Shown here one piece after another: positions 1-8,934 of a stretch of 48,400 bases of DNA. Position numbers and translations under genes: made by a program. The notes beneath the pieces are model-generated. The model was not told the DNA's origin and did no database searches. It was given only the letters and a program-made list of their open reading frames with translations. This DNA is from Luteibacter yeojuensis (GTDB lineage: Bacteria; Pseudomonadota; Gammaproteobacteria; Xanthomonadales; Rhodanobacteraceae), in the NCBI RefSeq assembly GCF_000964085.1, contig NZ_JZRB01000031.1, positions 1 to 48,400 of the forward strand, written 5' to 3'. Positions within the stretch are counted from its first letter, which is position 1. Each line of letters starts with the position of its first letter.

Positions 1-61
1 GCCCCCGCTTGTTCACACAACATCCCTTGCCCCGCCCCTCCCGTAAGCGAACAATAGGCGG

Positions 62-1957
62 ATGAACGACCTTTCCCCGTACCCCTATCTGGCGCAGATC
101 GAATCGCCGGAGGATCTCCGCCGTTTCCCGGTGGACGAGCTACCGGCCATCGCCGATGAACTGCGCCGCTACCTCATCGAGGCCGTGGCCTCGTCGGGCG
201 GCCATTTCGGCGCGGGGCTGGGCGTGGTCGAGCTCACCGTGGCCCTGCACCACGTGTTCGAAACCCCGCGCGACCGCCTGGTGTGGGATGTGGGCCACCA
301 GTGCTACCCGCACAAGATCCTGACGGGCCGCCGCGACCGCATCACCACCATCAAGAAGAAGGATGGCCTGGCCCCCTTCCCGCGCCGCGAGGAGAGCGAG
401 TACGACACCTTCGGCGTCGGCCACTCGTCCACCTCCATCTCGGCCGCGCTGGGCATGGCCATCGCCCTGCAGCGCCGTGGCGACCAGCGCAAGGTCGTCG
501 CCGTCATCGGCGATGGCGCCATGACGGCCGGCATGGCGTTCGAGGCCCTGAACCACGGTGGCGATGTCGAGCCCAACATGCTCGTCATCCTCAACGACAA
601 CGGCATGTCGATCAGCGAGAACGTCGGCGGCATGACCAAGATGATGGCCCGGGCGCTCTCCAGCCGCACGCTCAACGCGTGGCGCGAGCGCGCCAAGAAA
701 GCCATGCCCCGCGAATCCTTCTTCGGCCGCTTCTTCAAGCGCTGGGAGGAACACGCCAAGGGCATGTTCGTGCCGAGCACGCTGTTCGAGGAGCTGGGCT
801 TCCACTACACCGGCCCCATCGACGGCCACAACATGGCCGCGCTGGTGCAGGCGCTGGAAACCGTCAAGGATCTCCCCGGCCCGCAGCTGCTCCATGTCAT
901 GACGACCAAGGGCAAGGGCTACGAACCGGCCGAAAAGGCGCAGATCGAATACCACGCGGTGGGCCCATTCGATCCGGTGGCCGGCCTCGTGAAGAAGGGC
1001 GCGCCCGCCAAGCCCACCTACACCGACATCTTCAGCGACTGGCTCTGTGACCAGGCGGCCGCCGACGAGCGCCTGCTCGGCATCACCCCCGCCATGCGCG
1101 AGGGCTCGGGCCTGGTGCGGTTCTCGAAGGCCTACCCGCAGCGCTACTTCGACGTGGCCATCGCCGAGCAGCATGCCGTCACCCTCGCCGCCGGCATGGC
1201 GGTGGAAGGCGCCAAGCCCGTGGTCGCCATCTACTCGACGTTCCTGCAGCGCGCGTACGACCAGGCCATCCACGACGTGGCCCTGCAGAACCTCGATGTC
1301 ACGTTCGCGATCGACCGCGCCGGCGTCGTCGGCCCCGATGGCGCCACGCACTCGGGCACGTTCGATCTCTCGTTCATGCGCTGCCTGCCCAACATGGTGA
1401 TCATGGCGCCGGCCGACGAGAACGAGTGCCGCATGATGTTGAGCACCGGCTTCGCCTACAACGGCCCCGCCGCCGTGCGCTACCCGCGCGGCACCGGCCC
1501 GGGCGCCAAGCTTTCCGAATCGTTGGAAACCCTGCCCATCGGCAAGGGCGAAGTGCGCCGCCGCGGCCACCACGGCCTGGCCATCCTCTCGTTCGGCACC
1601 ATGCTCGCGCCCGCCGCGGTCATCGCCGCCGAAGTGGACGCCACGCTGGTGAACATGCGCTTCGTCAAGCCGCTCGACGAGGAACTGATCCTCGAGATGG
1701 CGCGCACGCACCAGGCGTTCGTCACCATCGAAGACAACGCCATCGCCGGTGGTGCCGGCGCGGGCGTGGCGGAGTTCCTCGCGGCGAAGGGCATCACGCT
1801 GCCCATCTTCCACCTCGGCCTGCCGGACGAGTACCTGGAACACGGCAGCCGCGAGGAAGTGCTGACCATGGCGGGGCTGGATCTGCCGCAGATCCGCGCC
1901 GCGGTGCGTGGGCGGTTCCCGCAGTTTGTTGCTACGGCCGTGGCTAGCGCGGGCTAA
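62..1957 (+). CDS. dxs: 1-deoxy-D-xylulose-5-phosphate synthase
   Basis: Cytosolic thiamine-diphosphate enzyme that condenses pyruvate with glyceraldehyde 3-phosphate to give DXP, the first step of the MEP isoprenoid pathway and a precursor for thiamine and pyridoxal. The 631-residue length is normal for the family. Visible signatures are the N-terminal SGGHFG (His48), the ThDP/Mg motif [18 protein letters not shown] (about 150-167) ending in LNDN (177-180), and the catalytic IAEQH with Glu369 at the start of the pyrimidine-binding domain, followed by the C-terminal transketolase domain. The ATG at 62 gives the expected N-terminus. No partner gene is visible upstream because the window begins here. 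Its end overlaps the convergent prmC end by 14 bases. Identification is secure from these motifs. Confidence 0.97.
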   Translation: MNDLSPYPYLAQIESPEDLRRFPVDELPAIADELRRYLIEAVASSGGHFGAGLGVVELTVALHHVFETPRDRLVWDVGHQCYPHKILTGRRDRITTIKKKDGLAPFPRREESEYDTFGVGHSSTSISAALGMAIALQRRGDQRKVVAVIGDGAMTAGMAFEALNHGGDVEPNMLVILNDNGMSISENVGGMTKMMARALSSRTLNAWRERAKKAMPRESFFGRFFKRWEEHAKGMFVPSTLFEELGFHYTGPIDGHNMAALVQALETVKDLPGPQLLHVMTTKGKGYEPAEKAQIEYHAVGPFDPVAGLVKKGAPAKPTYTDIFSDWLCDQAAADERLLGITPAMREGSGLVRFSKAYPQRYFDVAIAEQHAVTLAAGMAVEGAKPVVAIYSTFLQRAYDQAIHDVALQNLDVTFAIDRAGVVGPDGATHSGTFDLSFMRCLPNMVIMAPADENECRMMLSTGFAYNGPAAVRYPRGTGPGAKLSESLETLPIGKGEVRRRGHHGLAILSFGTMLAPAAVIAAEVDATLVNMRFVKPLDEELILEMARTHQAFVTIEDNAIAGGAGAGVAEFLAAKGITLPIFHLGLPDEYLEHGSREEVLTMAGLDLPQIRAAVRGRFPQFVATAVASAG

Positions 1958-2765
1958 GTCCCGCGCTGGTCACGCGGTCGCGGTCTTCGAGATCGCGCGT
2001 CGTGGCCACGTCGATCCAATGCGATGCATCGAACAGGGCGCGGGCGACCGCGCCCTGGTTGTATCCGTGTTCGAAAAGCAGCCAGCCATTATCGACAAGG
2101 TGTGCCGGCGCACTACCGATGATGCGACGGATATCGTCGAAGCCATCGGCGCCGGATGCCAGCGCACTGCGTGGCTCGAAGCGAAGATCACCCTGCGTGA
2201 GGTGTTCGTCCGTGTCCTCGATGTACGGCGGGTTGCTGGCGATCACGTCGTAGCGTTCGCCGCTGACCGGCGCGAACCAGTCGCCATGGTGGAACGCGAC
2301 GCGCAGGCCGAGCGTGCGCGCGTTGCGTGTCGCGACCTCGAGGGCGGCTTCGCTGGCATCCACGGCGTGCACCGTGGCATCCGGGCGTTCCTTGGCGATG
2401 GCCAGGGCAATGGCGCCACTTCCGGTGCCGAGATCGAGCACGCGGCCGCCGGCCGGCAAGCGGGCGAGTACCAGTTCGACAAGCAGCTCGGTCTCCGGTC
2501 GCGGTATCAGCGTGGCCGGCGTCACCTCCAGCGGCAACGACCAGAAATCGCGGCGGCCGGTGATGTAGGCGACGGGCTCCCCTGCGGCGCGGCGCGCCAC
2601 GAGGGCCTGGAAGCCGGCTTCGCGCGCCGGGTCGAGCGCGTCGTCGGCATGGGCGAAGAACCAGGCCCGGTTCACGCCCAGCGCATGCGCGAGCAACGCC
2701 TCGGCCTCGAGGCGGTCGCCGAGGGCGTGGCTGGCGGAGCGCAGGATCGTGCGGATATCGGTCAT
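1944..2765 (-). CDS. prmC: Peptide chain release factor N5-glutamine methyltransferase PrmC
   Basis: Methylates the glutamine of the GGQ motif of release factors RF1 and RF2 using S-adenosylmethionine, which raises translation termination efficiency. The 273-residue protein has an N-terminal helical domain (1-75), the SAM-binding loop [10 protein letters not shown] (111-120) and the substrate-glutamine motif NPPY (178-181), the hallmark of the HemK/PrmC family. In many proteobacteria prmC follows prfA; here it stands alone, convergent with dxs (14-base overlap at the 3' ends) and divergent from the hydrolase at 2805 with a gap of about 40 bases. The start at 2765 gives a full-length N-terminus. 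Confidence 0.95.
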   Translation of the reverse strand: MTDIRTILRSASHALGDRLEAEALLAHALGVNRAWFFAHADDALDPAREAGFQALVARRAAGEPVAYITGRRDFWSLPLEVTPATLIPRPETELLVELVLARLPAGGRVLDLGTGSGAIALAIAKERPDATVHAVDASEAALEVATRNARTLGLRVAFHHGDWFAPVSGERYDVIASNPPYIEDTDEHLTQGDLRFEPRSALASGADGFDDIRRIIGSAPAHLVDNGWLLFEHGYNQGAVARALFDASHWIDVATTRDLEDRDRVTSAGLSPR

Positions 2766-2804
2766 CGGCGCATTCTAGCGGGCCGCCCCGCCTACAATGC
2801 GCCG

Positions 2805-3659
2805 ATGCGCCCCCTCCTCATCGCCGTCGCCCTCCTCTGCCTGACGGCATGCCGGGCCACGTTCTTCGCCAGCCTCAATGCCAGCCAGCCGGCCGAAGGC
2901 GTCGTGGCCCACCCCGGCCTGGTCTACGACCCTGCGCACCAGCTCGCGCTGGACGTGTACACCCCCGCCCACGCGGACCATGCGCCCGTGGTCGTCTACT
3001 TTTACGGCGGCGACTGGCAGGAAGGGAAGCGGCAGTGGGATCGCTGGATGGGCGAGGCGCTGGCGCGCGATGGCATCGTGGCCGTGGTGCCGGATATCCG
3101 CCTGTGGCCGGTCGTGCCCATGGCGGGGTTCCTCGTCGATGCCGCGCACGCGGTGCGCTGGGTGCACGACCATATCGGTGAGTTCGGCGGCGCGCCGGGC
3201 GACGTGTTCCTCATGGGGCATTCCTCCGGGGGCCATATCGCCGCGATGCTGGCCACGGACAAACAGTGGCTGGGGGCGGTGGGCATGCAGCCGCGCGACC
3301 TCGCCGGGTGGATTGGCATCGCGGGCGCCTACGATTTCCTGCCGATCGACGAAGACCCCGATTACGTGGGCATGTTCGGGAACACGCCCACGGAACAGGC
3401 CGCATCGCAGCCGGTGAACTTCGTCGATGGCGACGAGCCGCCCGCGCTGCTGCTGCAGGGCGAGAAGGACACCGAGGTGTACCCGACGGAGGCGCTGTCG
3501 ATGGCGGCGCGCTACAACGATGCCGGCGATCCAGCCGAGCTGAAGCTCTATCCGGGGGTGGGCCACGAAGGCCTGCTGCTGTCGTTCGGGCCCATGAAGC
3601 ACCGCGCCACCGCGCTGGCGGATACCGTCGACTTCATCCGTCGCCACCCCGCGCACTGA
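2805..3659 (+). CDS. Lipoprotein alpha/beta hydrolase (esterase/lipase-like), copy 1
   Basis: A 284-residue alpha/beta hydrolase with a lipoprotein signal peptide (lipobox LTAC, Cys16), so probably membrane-anchored in the periplasm. The oxyanion segment YFYGGDW lies at 65-71, the nucleophile elbow GHSSG places Ser140, and Asp222 (EKDTEV) and His254 (GVGHEG) fit the remaining triad positions. It resembles the BD-FAE/carboxylesterase branch; the substrate cannot be told from sequence. The reading frame stays open far upstream across prmC, but the ATG at 2805 gives the signal peptide and is chosen. A paralogue follows in tandem with the same architecture, pointing to gene duplication. Confidence 0.85.
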   Translation: MRPLLIAVALLCLTACRATFFASLNASQPAEGVVAHPGLVYDPAHQLALDVYTPAHADHAPVVVYFYGGDWQEGKRQWDRWMGEALARDGIVAVVPDIRLWPVVPMAGFLVDAAHAVRWVHDHIGEFGGAPGDVFLMGHSSGGHIAAMLATDKQWLGAVGMQPRDLAGWIGIAGAYDFLPIDEDPDYVGMFGNTPTEQAASQPVNFVDGDEPPALLLQGEKDTEVYPTEALSMAARYNDAGDPAELKLYPGVGHEGLLLSFGPMKHRATALADTVDFIRRHPAH

Positions 3660-3700
3660 CCGCTGCATCCGTCTTCACGCGGCGTACGTAAACGTTGGGT

Positions 3701-4540
3701 ATGACCCGACTCCTGCTTACGTCACTCATCGCCCTGCTCCTCACTGGCTGCCAGGCCGCCCTCTTCACCGTCGTCAACGCGCGCCAGCCCTCGGCGGGCG
3801 TGGTCGCGCATCGCGACATCCCGTTCGACAACGGCCTCTCGCTCGACGTGTATTCGCCGCCCGATGCCACGCATGCACCCGTCGTGGTGTTCTTCTATGG
3901 CGGCAGCTGGAAGAGCGGCAAGCGGCAGTGGTACCGATGGGTGGGCGAGGCGCTGGCCGCACGTGGCATGGTCGTGGTGGTGCCGGACTACCGCACTTGG
4001 CCGAAAGCGAAGCTCGATGGTTTCATGGACGATGCCGCGCACGCGGTGGCATGGTCGCGCGGGCATGCGGCAGCCTACGGCGGCGATGCGTCGCACCTGT
4101 TCGTGATGGGGCATTCGGCGGGTGCGCACATCGCGGCGCTGCTCGCCACGGATAAGCATTGGCTTGAAGCCGTCGGCATGCGGCCGCGCGACCTATCGGG
4201 GTTCATCGGTCTGGCGGGGCCGTACGACTTCCTGCCGCTGACGGACGACAGCTTCATCGACATGTTCGGCAAGACGCCCGCGGAGCAGGCGCGGTCGCAG
4301 CCGGTGAACTTCGTCGATGGCGATGAACCGCCTGCCTTGCTTCTGCAAGGTGATGCGGACACCACCGTGAAGCCGTCGAACGCGACCTCGCTGGCGGACC
4401 GCTACCGGGCGCGGGGCGAGGCCGTGGCGCTGAAGATGTACCCCGGCGTGAAGCACATCGGCATCTTGCTGGCGTTGGGGCCTTCGAAGGGCAAGGCGCC
4501 GGTGCTCGAGGATGTGGTCACCTTCATCAACGCAAATTAA
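3701..4540 (+). CDS. Lipoprotein alpha/beta hydrolase (esterase/lipase-like), copy 2
   Basis: A 279-residue paralogue of the preceding gene, 41 bases downstream on the same strand. The signal peptide ends in the lipobox LLTGC (Cys17). Oxyanion segment FFYGGSW (64-70), nucleophile elbow GHSAG (Ser139), Asp220 and His252 occupy the same positions as in copy 1, and the stretch QPVNFVDGDEPPALLLQG is identical between the two. ATG 3701 is preferred; a TTG two codons earlier is also in frame. Probably co-transcribed with copy 1. The substrate is unknown, and the retained triads suggest both copies are active. Confidence 0.85.
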   Translation: MTRLLLTSLIALLLTGCQAALFTVVNARQPSAGVVAHRDIPFDNGLSLDVYSPPDATHAPVVVFFYGGSWKSGKRQWYRWVGEALAARGMVVVVPDYRTWPKAKLDGFMDDAAHAVAWSRGHAAAYGGDASHLFVMGHSAGAHIAALLATDKHWLEAVGMRPRDLSGFIGLAGPYDFLPLTDDSFIDMFGKTPAEQARSQPVNFVDGDEPPALLLQGDADTTVKPSNATSLADRYRARGEAVALKMYPGVKHIGILLALGPSKGKAPVLEDVVTFINAN

Positions 4541-4545
4541 GACCA

Positions 4546-4566
4546 TGTAGGAGCGCGCTCCCACAG
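4546..4566. repeat. REP-like palindrome, family A (compact copy)
   Basis: TGTAGGAGCGCGCTCCCACAG, read as a short palindrome centred on GGAGCGCGCTCC, lies in the gap between the second hydrolase and the convergent dioxygenase gene. It shares its arms with the GTGGGAGCGCGCTTGCGCGCGAT repeats elsewhere in the window and looks like a shortened copy. Confidence 0.7.
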
Positions 4567-4589
4567 ACGAGCCGGTTTAGCCATGCGTT

Positions 4590-5471
4590 TCAGTAACGCT
4601 TGCGCCCTTCGGCGTTGCCGCCGCGCGCGGCATCAAGCACTTCCGGGTACGGGTAGTTGAGCCCAAGCAGCTGCTTGATGTCGGGGCTTGCCGCTTTCAC
4701 GAACGCCTCGGGCAGCGCCGCCGGCAGGTCTTCCATCGGCTTGATGAACTTGGGCAGGTACTGGGTGATGATGGCCGAGCGGTCGATGGTGCTGCGGTTG
4801 GGCATCGCGCAATGCCACACGGCGCCAAAGAACACGACGGTGTCGCCGGCTTCACCGAGCATGCGTTCGCATCGGTCGAAGAAGCGGTCGTCCTCGTCGG
4901 GGTAGCGCAGCTCGCGCTGCGTGCCGGGCACGTAGGCCGTGGCGCCGGTTTCTTCGGTGAAGGGGTCCAGCATGATCGTCACCTGGCCGTTCAACGGGAA
5001 CGCCGAGCTGATGCGCGCCGGGTGGGTTTCCGGCGAATGGAAATCCCAGTACGGGTAATCGATATGCGGCTCCTGCCCGGGGCCACCCGGCAGGATACGG
5101 TTGGCGGCGATCGAGCCCATGATGAATTCGCTGCCCAGGAAGGCGCGCATCACTGTCATGATGGCCGGGTGCGCGGCCATGCGCGAGAAGATGTCACCCT
5201 TCGCCAGCAGGTTCCACACGCGGCGCTGCAGGTTGATGCGCCCCGCTTTTTCCGCATCGCCCTGGAAATGGGTGACCTTGGCTCCACGGTCGTCGGCGTT
5301 GGATTCGCGCATGACGATGTCGCGCGCCTGCGCGATCTCCGCCTTGGTGAACAGCCCGCGCAAGGTCACCGCGCCGATGCCGTCCAGTAGTTCGTGCACG
5401 ATGGCGTCGGTATCGAGGTTCGCTTCGGTGAAGACGGGTGGCACGACGGCAGGCTGGCGTACGGCGTTCAT
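4590..5471 (-). CDS. Phytanoyl-CoA dioxygenase (PhyH) family Fe(II)/2-oxoglutarate oxygenase
   Basis: A 293-residue member of the PhyH-type non-haem iron, 2-oxoglutarate-dependent oxygenases. The metal ligands fit HIDYPYWDFH (His136-x-Asp138) and the distal His220 in WHCAMPNRS, where Arg226 would hold 2-oxoglutarate. No signal peptide, so cytosolic. The physiological substrate cannot be deduced; the family hydroxylates small molecules and acyl chains. It is divergent from a Gfo/Idh/MocA oxidoreductase, and the shared promoter region contains a perfect LacI-type operator. With the LacI repressor gene at 6825-7817 this suggests one inducible catabolic locus acting on a sugar- or polyol-like compound (inference). 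Confidence 0.85.
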   Translation of the reverse strand: MNAVRQPAVVPPVFTEANLDTDAIVHELLDGIGAVTLRGLFTKAEIAQARDIVMRESNADDRGAKVTHFQGDAEKAGRINLQRRVWNLLAKGDIFSRMAAHPAIMTVMRAFLGSEFIMGSIAANRILPGGPGQEPHIDYPYWDFHSPETHPARISSAFPLNGQVTIMLDPFTEETGATAYVPGTQRELRYPDEDDRFFDRCERMLGEAGDTVVFFGAVWHCAMPNRSTIDRSAIITQYLPKFIKPMEDLPAALPEAFVKAASPDIKQLLGLNYPYPEVLDAARGGNAEGRKRY

Positions 5472-5511
5472 GGCGGGGTCTCCGGGCGGTGGCGAGGCTT
5501 ACGCTATGCCC

Positions 5512-5531
5512 ATTTGCAAGCGCTTGCAAAT
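5512..5531. promoter_or_regulatory. LacI-family operator (perfect 20-bp palindrome)
   Basis: A perfect 20-bp palindrome containing TGCAAGCGCTTGCA, which fits the LacI-family consensus TGnAAnCGnTTnCA with the central CG. It lies 41 bases upstream of the dioxygenase start (minus strand) and 70 bases upstream of the oxidoreductase start (plus strand), so one bound dimer could control both divergent promoters. The only LacI-type regulator in the window is encoded at 6825-7817, immediately after the oxidoreductase, making it the obvious candidate binder. Confidence 0.8.
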
Positions 5532-5562
5532 TGCGGTGCAGCATCGGCAGTATCGGGGGTAT

Positions 5563-5586
5563 CGCGTGCAAGCACGCTCCCACAAA
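5563..5586. repeat. REP-like repeat, family A (degenerate)
   Basis: CGTGCAAGCACGCTCCCACA is a degenerate copy of the CGCGCAAGCGCGCTCCCACA repeat arm found elsewhere in the window. It ends about 15 bases before the oxidoreductase start codon, within its 5' leader. Confidence 0.6.
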
Positions 5587-5600
5587 AGGCGGGGCTGGAT

Positions 5601-6716
5601 ATGGCTTTGGTTCGGATCGGGTTGATTGGCGCGGGGTACATGGGCAAGGCGCATACCATCGCGCTGCAATCGGTCGGGGCCGTTTTTGAGACGGGGCTCA
5701 AACCGGTGTGCGAGATGATTGCCACCTCCACCGCTGAAGGCGCCGCTGAGCACGCCGCCCGGTGGGGCTGGAACCGCTCCACCGGCGACTGGCGGGCGCT
5801 CATCGCCGATCCGCACGTCGACGCCATCATCATCGCCACGCCCCCGCGCACGCACCTGGCCATGGTGCTGGCCTGCGTCGCGGCCGGCAAACCGGTCCTC
5901 TGCGAGAAGCCGCTGGGCTGCGACCCCGCCGAATCCCTGCGCATGGTCGAGGCCGTCGAGCAGGCCGGCCTCGCCAACATGGTGGGCTTCAACTACATCC
6001 GCACGCCGGCCAGCCAGTTGGCGAAGCAGGTCATCGCTTCGGGCGAGATCGGCGACGTGATCCAGGTGACCGCCGAGCACGTCGAGGACTACCTGCACGA
6101 CCCCGCCCTGCCCGCCTCGTGGCGCACGCGCATCAGCACGGGTACCGAGGCCGGCGCGCTGGCCGATGTCGCCCCGCATATCGTCAACGCGTGCCTGCGC
6201 CTCGTCGGGCCCATCAGCAGCCTCGTCGCCGACACGCAGATCGTCCACGCCACCCGCCCCGGCCCGGATGGCCCGGAGGCCATCGAGAACGACGACCAGG
6301 GGCAGATGCTGCTGCGCTTCGCCAACGGCGCCAGCGGCAGCCTCAGCTTCAGCCGCGTGGCCGCGGGAAGAAAGATGGGCTACACGTACCGCATCACCGG
6401 AACCCAAGGAGCCCTGTACTTCGACCAGGAAGACCAGAACGCGCTATGGCTCTACGACGCCGCGCGCGAACCGGCACGGCGAGGCTTCCAGAAGCTGCTG
6501 ATGGGCCCGCCGCACCCGGATTACCTCGCCTTCAACATGGGCTTCGGCCACGGCACCGGCTACAACGACCAGATCGTGATCGAGATGCGCGATTTCCTGC
6601 GTGCGGTGGAGAGCGGCAACGCCGTGTGGCCGACCTTCCGTGATGGGTATGAGGTGGACCGGATCGTCGATGCGGCGTTGGTTTCCGCGCGGGAGCGCCG
6701 CTGGGTCGATCTCTAA
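5601..6716 (+). CDS. Gfo/Idh/MocA family NAD(P)-dependent oxidoreductase
   Basis: A 371-residue dehydrogenase. The N-terminal Rossmann nucleotide-binding site is IGLIGAGYMG (6-15), and the family EKP motif (LCEKPLG, Glu102-Lys103-Pro104) carries the usual catalytic lysine. The C-terminal part is the alpha/beta substrate-binding domain. Such enzymes oxidise or reduce sugars, inositols and derivatives. ATG 5601 puts the Rossmann strand at the N-terminus; the frame stays open upstream but that stretch overlaps the dioxygenase start and the operator. It sits between the operator and a LacI-family gene. The substrate is not predictable here. Confidence 0.9.
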   Translation: MALVRIGLIGAGYMGKAHTIALQSVGAVFETGLKPVCEMIATSTAEGAAEHAARWGWNRSTGDWRALIADPHVDAIIIATPPRTHLAMVLACVAAGKPVLCEKPLGCDPAESLRMVEAVEQAGLANMVGFNYIRTPASQLAKQVIASGEIGDVIQVTAEHVEDYLHDPALPASWRTRISTGTEAGALADVAPHIVNACLRLVGPISSLVADTQIVHATRPGPDGPEAIENDDQGQMLLRFANGASGSLSFSRVAAGRKMGYTYRITGTQGALYFDQEDQNALWLYDAAREPARRGFQKLLMGPPHPDYLAFNMGFGHGTGYNDQIVIEMRDFLRAVESGNAVWPTFRDGYEVDRIVDAALVSARERRWVDL

Positions 6717-6729
6717 ATAGAGGACCCGA

Positions 6730-6797
6730 ATGTGGGAGCGCGCTTGCGCGCGATGTGCTTGCGGCACGACCCATCGCGCGCAAGTGCGCTCCCACAG
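6730..6797. repeat. Inverted pair of REP-like repeats, family A (BIME-like)
   Basis: TGTGGGAGCGCGCTTGCGCG at 6731-6750 continues into CGAT, and its near reverse complement (ATCGCGCGCAAGTGCGCTCCCACA) ends at 6796. Together they form a long imperfect hairpin between the convergent oxidoreductase and LacI genes. The arrangement matches the bacterial interspersed mosaic elements built from two REPs, and could also act as a transcription barrier between the convergent genes. Confidence 0.75.
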
Positions 6798-6824
6798 AAT
6801 ATCAGCAGCACAGAGGGTGGCGTG

Positions 6825-7817
6825 TTAGCGCAGGCTTGAGCGCTCAACCAGCTCGCAAGGAAACAGCTTGCTGCGCGGCACCGCATTCGCATCTTCCACC
6901 CACGCTGCGATGCGTTCGATGGCGTGGAGCACCATCGCGCGGATGGGTTGGCGGATGGTGGTGAGCGAATAGGATGCCCACGCCGCGAGGGGCATGTCGT
7001 CGAACCCCACGATGCTGACCTGGCCCGGCACGTCCACGCCGCGTTCGCGGCAGGCATCGATGGCACCCATGGCCAACACGTCGTCGCCGCAGAACACGCC
7101 ATCGATGGTGGCGTCGTCGTCGAGCAGCGCCAGCATGGCGTCGCGGCCGTGGTCGTGCGTGTAGTTGCCGGCGAACACCGTGCGGCGCAAGGCCTTGCCC
7201 GCGGCCTCGGCGAACCCGTTGGCGCGATCGATGGACGACGCATCGTGCGGGGACCCGCCCAGGTAGGCGAGCTTCTTCAGCCCACGCTGGCGCATCGCCT
7301 CGCCGACCATGCGCCCACCGGCGATGTTGTCGACGGTGGCGACGGGCACGGGTGAGCCCCGCCCCGCCCGGCCGAACACATGGATGACGGGCATGCCCAC
7401 CGCGCGGCACGAGGCCGCGAACCCCGCGGGCGGCGCTGACGTGGCGATGAGCACTGCATCGACGCTGTACTGGCGCATCATGTCGAGCGCGTGGCTGCCA
7501 TCCTCGTCCTCGCCCAGGTTCGCCAGCAGCGGCCGCAGCCCGCGCGCCTGCAGCTCGCGGGTGAACAGGTCGAACACCTCCATGAAGGTGGGGTTCGCGA
7601 AGTGGTTGGAGACCAGGCCGATAAGCGCGGTGCGCCCGGTCATGAGGCTGCGCGCCAGCTGGTTCGGCCGGTAGCCCAGCGACTCGGCCGCGGCCAGCAC
7701 CCGTTCCTTCGTCTTCGCCGATACGCTGGCACCGGGCGTGAACGTGCGCGACACGGCCGAGATGGAAACCCCGGCCATTTCGGCGACATCGCGAGCGGTG
7801 GTGGTGCGGCTATGCAT
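6825..7817 (-). CDS. LacI-family transcriptional repressor
   Basis: A 330-residue DNA-binding regulator. The helix-turn-helix TARDVAEMAGVSISAVSRTF spans about residues 7-26 and the hinge helix PNQLARSL 51-58, followed by a periplasmic-binding-protein-like effector domain. The frame extends further upstream, but the ATG at 7817 places the helix-turn-helix at the very N-terminus as in all LacI proteins. The hinge leucine that wedges into the central CpG is present, consistent with the TGCAAGCGCTTGCA site at 5512-5531. It probably represses the dioxygenase and the oxidoreductase, with a carbohydrate-like inducer; the ligand is unknown. Confidence 0.93.
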   Translation of the reverse strand: MHSRTTTARDVAEMAGVSISAVSRTFTPGASVSAKTKERVLAAAESLGYRPNQLARSLMTGRTALIGLVSNHFANPTFMEVFDLFTRELQARGLRPLLANLGEDEDGSHALDMMRQYSVDAVLIATSAPPAGFAASCRAVGMPVIHVFGRAGRGSPVPVATVDNIAGGRMVGEAMRQRGLKKLAYLGGSPHDASSIDRANGFAEAAGKALRRTVFAGNYTHDHGRDAMLALLDDDATIDGVFCGDDVLAMGAIDACRERGVDVPGQVSIVGFDDMPLAAWASYSLTTIRQPIRAMVLHAIERIAAWVEDANAVPRSKLFPCELVERSSLR

Positions 7818-7852
7818 GGGCCGTAGCGTAACCCAAGCCCGGCCCGGCGGCG

Positions 7853-8263
7853 CTAGGCCACGACGGAGAGGTGGACGGACTGGGCCTGCATGATGTCGAG
7901 CTGCTTGCCGAGGTGTGCGTACCACGCGGCGAGGGGGCTGCCGGTTTGTTCGCTGTACTGGCGGCAGCCGTTGAGCTGGGCGCGGAGGTTGAAGGGGACA
8001 TCGGGGGCGTCATCCATCTGGGTGGCGCCGAGCTGGTTCATGATTCCTGTGACATCGTCCGGCTCGATCGTGTTCGAAAAGATCCGCTCGTTGATATAGG
8101 CCTCGAGCTGGCGAGGCGTGACGTGCGAGAAGTCGATCTTTTTCGACAGGCCCGACCCCATGGACTGGTCGGTACGCGCAGGCGCGCCGGGCGACGACGC
8201 ACTCGGCTTCGCGAACATCATGGCAATGGACTTAGGTACGGCGGACAGCGTCGAAACTTCCAT
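7853..8263 (-). CDS. Hypothetical protein, 136 aa
   Basis: I do not recognise this protein. It is soluble, with no signal peptide or membrane segment. A Ser/Ala/Pro-rich N-terminus (about 1-40) is followed by a more conserved-looking stretch, KKIDFSHVTPRQLEAYINER, and a predicted helical C-terminus. The ATG at 8263 is preferred over an upstream in-frame start because GGAG lies about 8 bases before it; codon use fits its neighbours. It ends 35 bases upstream of the LacI start on the same strand, so the two could be co-transcribed. The layout (variable N-terminus, DF-x-x-[MV]-[ST]-P motif) recalls small hypothetical proteins of plant-associated proteobacteria, but no function is assigned. Confidence 0.6.
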   Translation of the reverse strand: MEVSTLSAVPKSIAMMFAKPSASSPGAPARTDQSMGSGLSKKIDFSHVTPRQLEAYINERIFSNTIEPDDVTGIMNQLGATQMDDAPDVPFNLRAQLNGCRQYSEQTGSPLAAWYAHLGKQLDIMQAQSVHLSVVA

Positions 8264-8510
8264 GCGAGTGCTCCGTGGTGGGGACATCGATGGCAGCACG
8301 TAATGACCCGTTGCGGAAGGCGGGAGGACACGACGGTTGGCATTCCCCTTCACACATTGCAGCGAGCGCCTACAAAGGTGCATCGCCAAGGCATCGGATC
8401 ACGTCGAGCAAATCCCCTACAGGAATTGACGGCCTCCGCCCAATCCACGCGACGCCCTTCCTGCATCAGCATGATTCGCGGCCATGGGGCCGCCCAAGGA
8501 GATTCCTGAA

Positions 8511-8924
8511 ATGAAGATCATGTTCCTTTCGTTGCTCGCTGTTCTCCCGTTCGTTCCCGTGAATGCCAACTCCCTCAGTCGCGCGTACGTTTACAGGGTT
8601 GACTCCGCTTTGGCTGGCTCGGAAATCATCACCGGGCGTAGCAGCACCACGCGTGACCACGGCGGTGCCTGGATGCGGATCCAGACCGACGATGTCGGTT
8701 ACGGCAACAACCCGCAGGCGCGCCTCCTGGGCAACGCGCTTCGCGAGATCAAAACCGAGCCGTTGTGCAACAGCCATGGTTCGCTGGCGCCGTGCAACCG
8801 CGGCACGGTCGTCGGCTACCGCCGCACGTGGGATGCCAGTGGGCACCAGGGAGGCAACTTCGAGTACATGGTGATTCCGAACGGCACGGGTGGCCCCGTG
8901 CGGTTGAATTTCCAGGTGCGGTAG
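8511..8924 (+). CDS. Small secreted protein, possibly DUF4879 family
   Basis: A 137-residue exported protein. The first 20 residues form a signal peptide (hydrophobic core FLSLLAVLPFVPV, cleavage near VNA-NS). The mature part has a paired cysteine pattern (CNSHGSLAPC) and the motifs DHGGAWM, GYGNNPQA and GGNFEYM. From memory this resembles the DUF4879 family (Bacillus YolA-like secreted proteins); I could not verify that. AAGGAG nine bases before ATG 8511 decides the start; the frame is open for nine codons further upstream. It is followed by a strong hairpin terminator. No partner gene is evident and its role is unknown. Confidence 0.7.
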   Translation: MKIMFLSLLAVLPFVPVNANSLSRAYVYRVDSALAGSEIITGRSSTTRDHGGAWMRIQTDDVGYGNNPQARLLGNALREIKTEPLCNSHGSLAPCNRGTVVGYRRTWDASGHQGGNFEYMVIPNGTGGPVRLNFQVR

Positions 8925-8934
8925 CTTGCATGAA

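Noticed and set aside
140-1843. A 567-codon open frame opposite dxs
   Set aside because: Low-complexity Arg/Gly/Ala/His-rich translation without a ribosome-binding site or domain; dxs is certain.
1908-2804. N-terminal extension of the first lipoprotein hydrolase across prmC
   Set aside because: The signal peptide and lipobox begin at 2805 and the extension is antisense to prmC.
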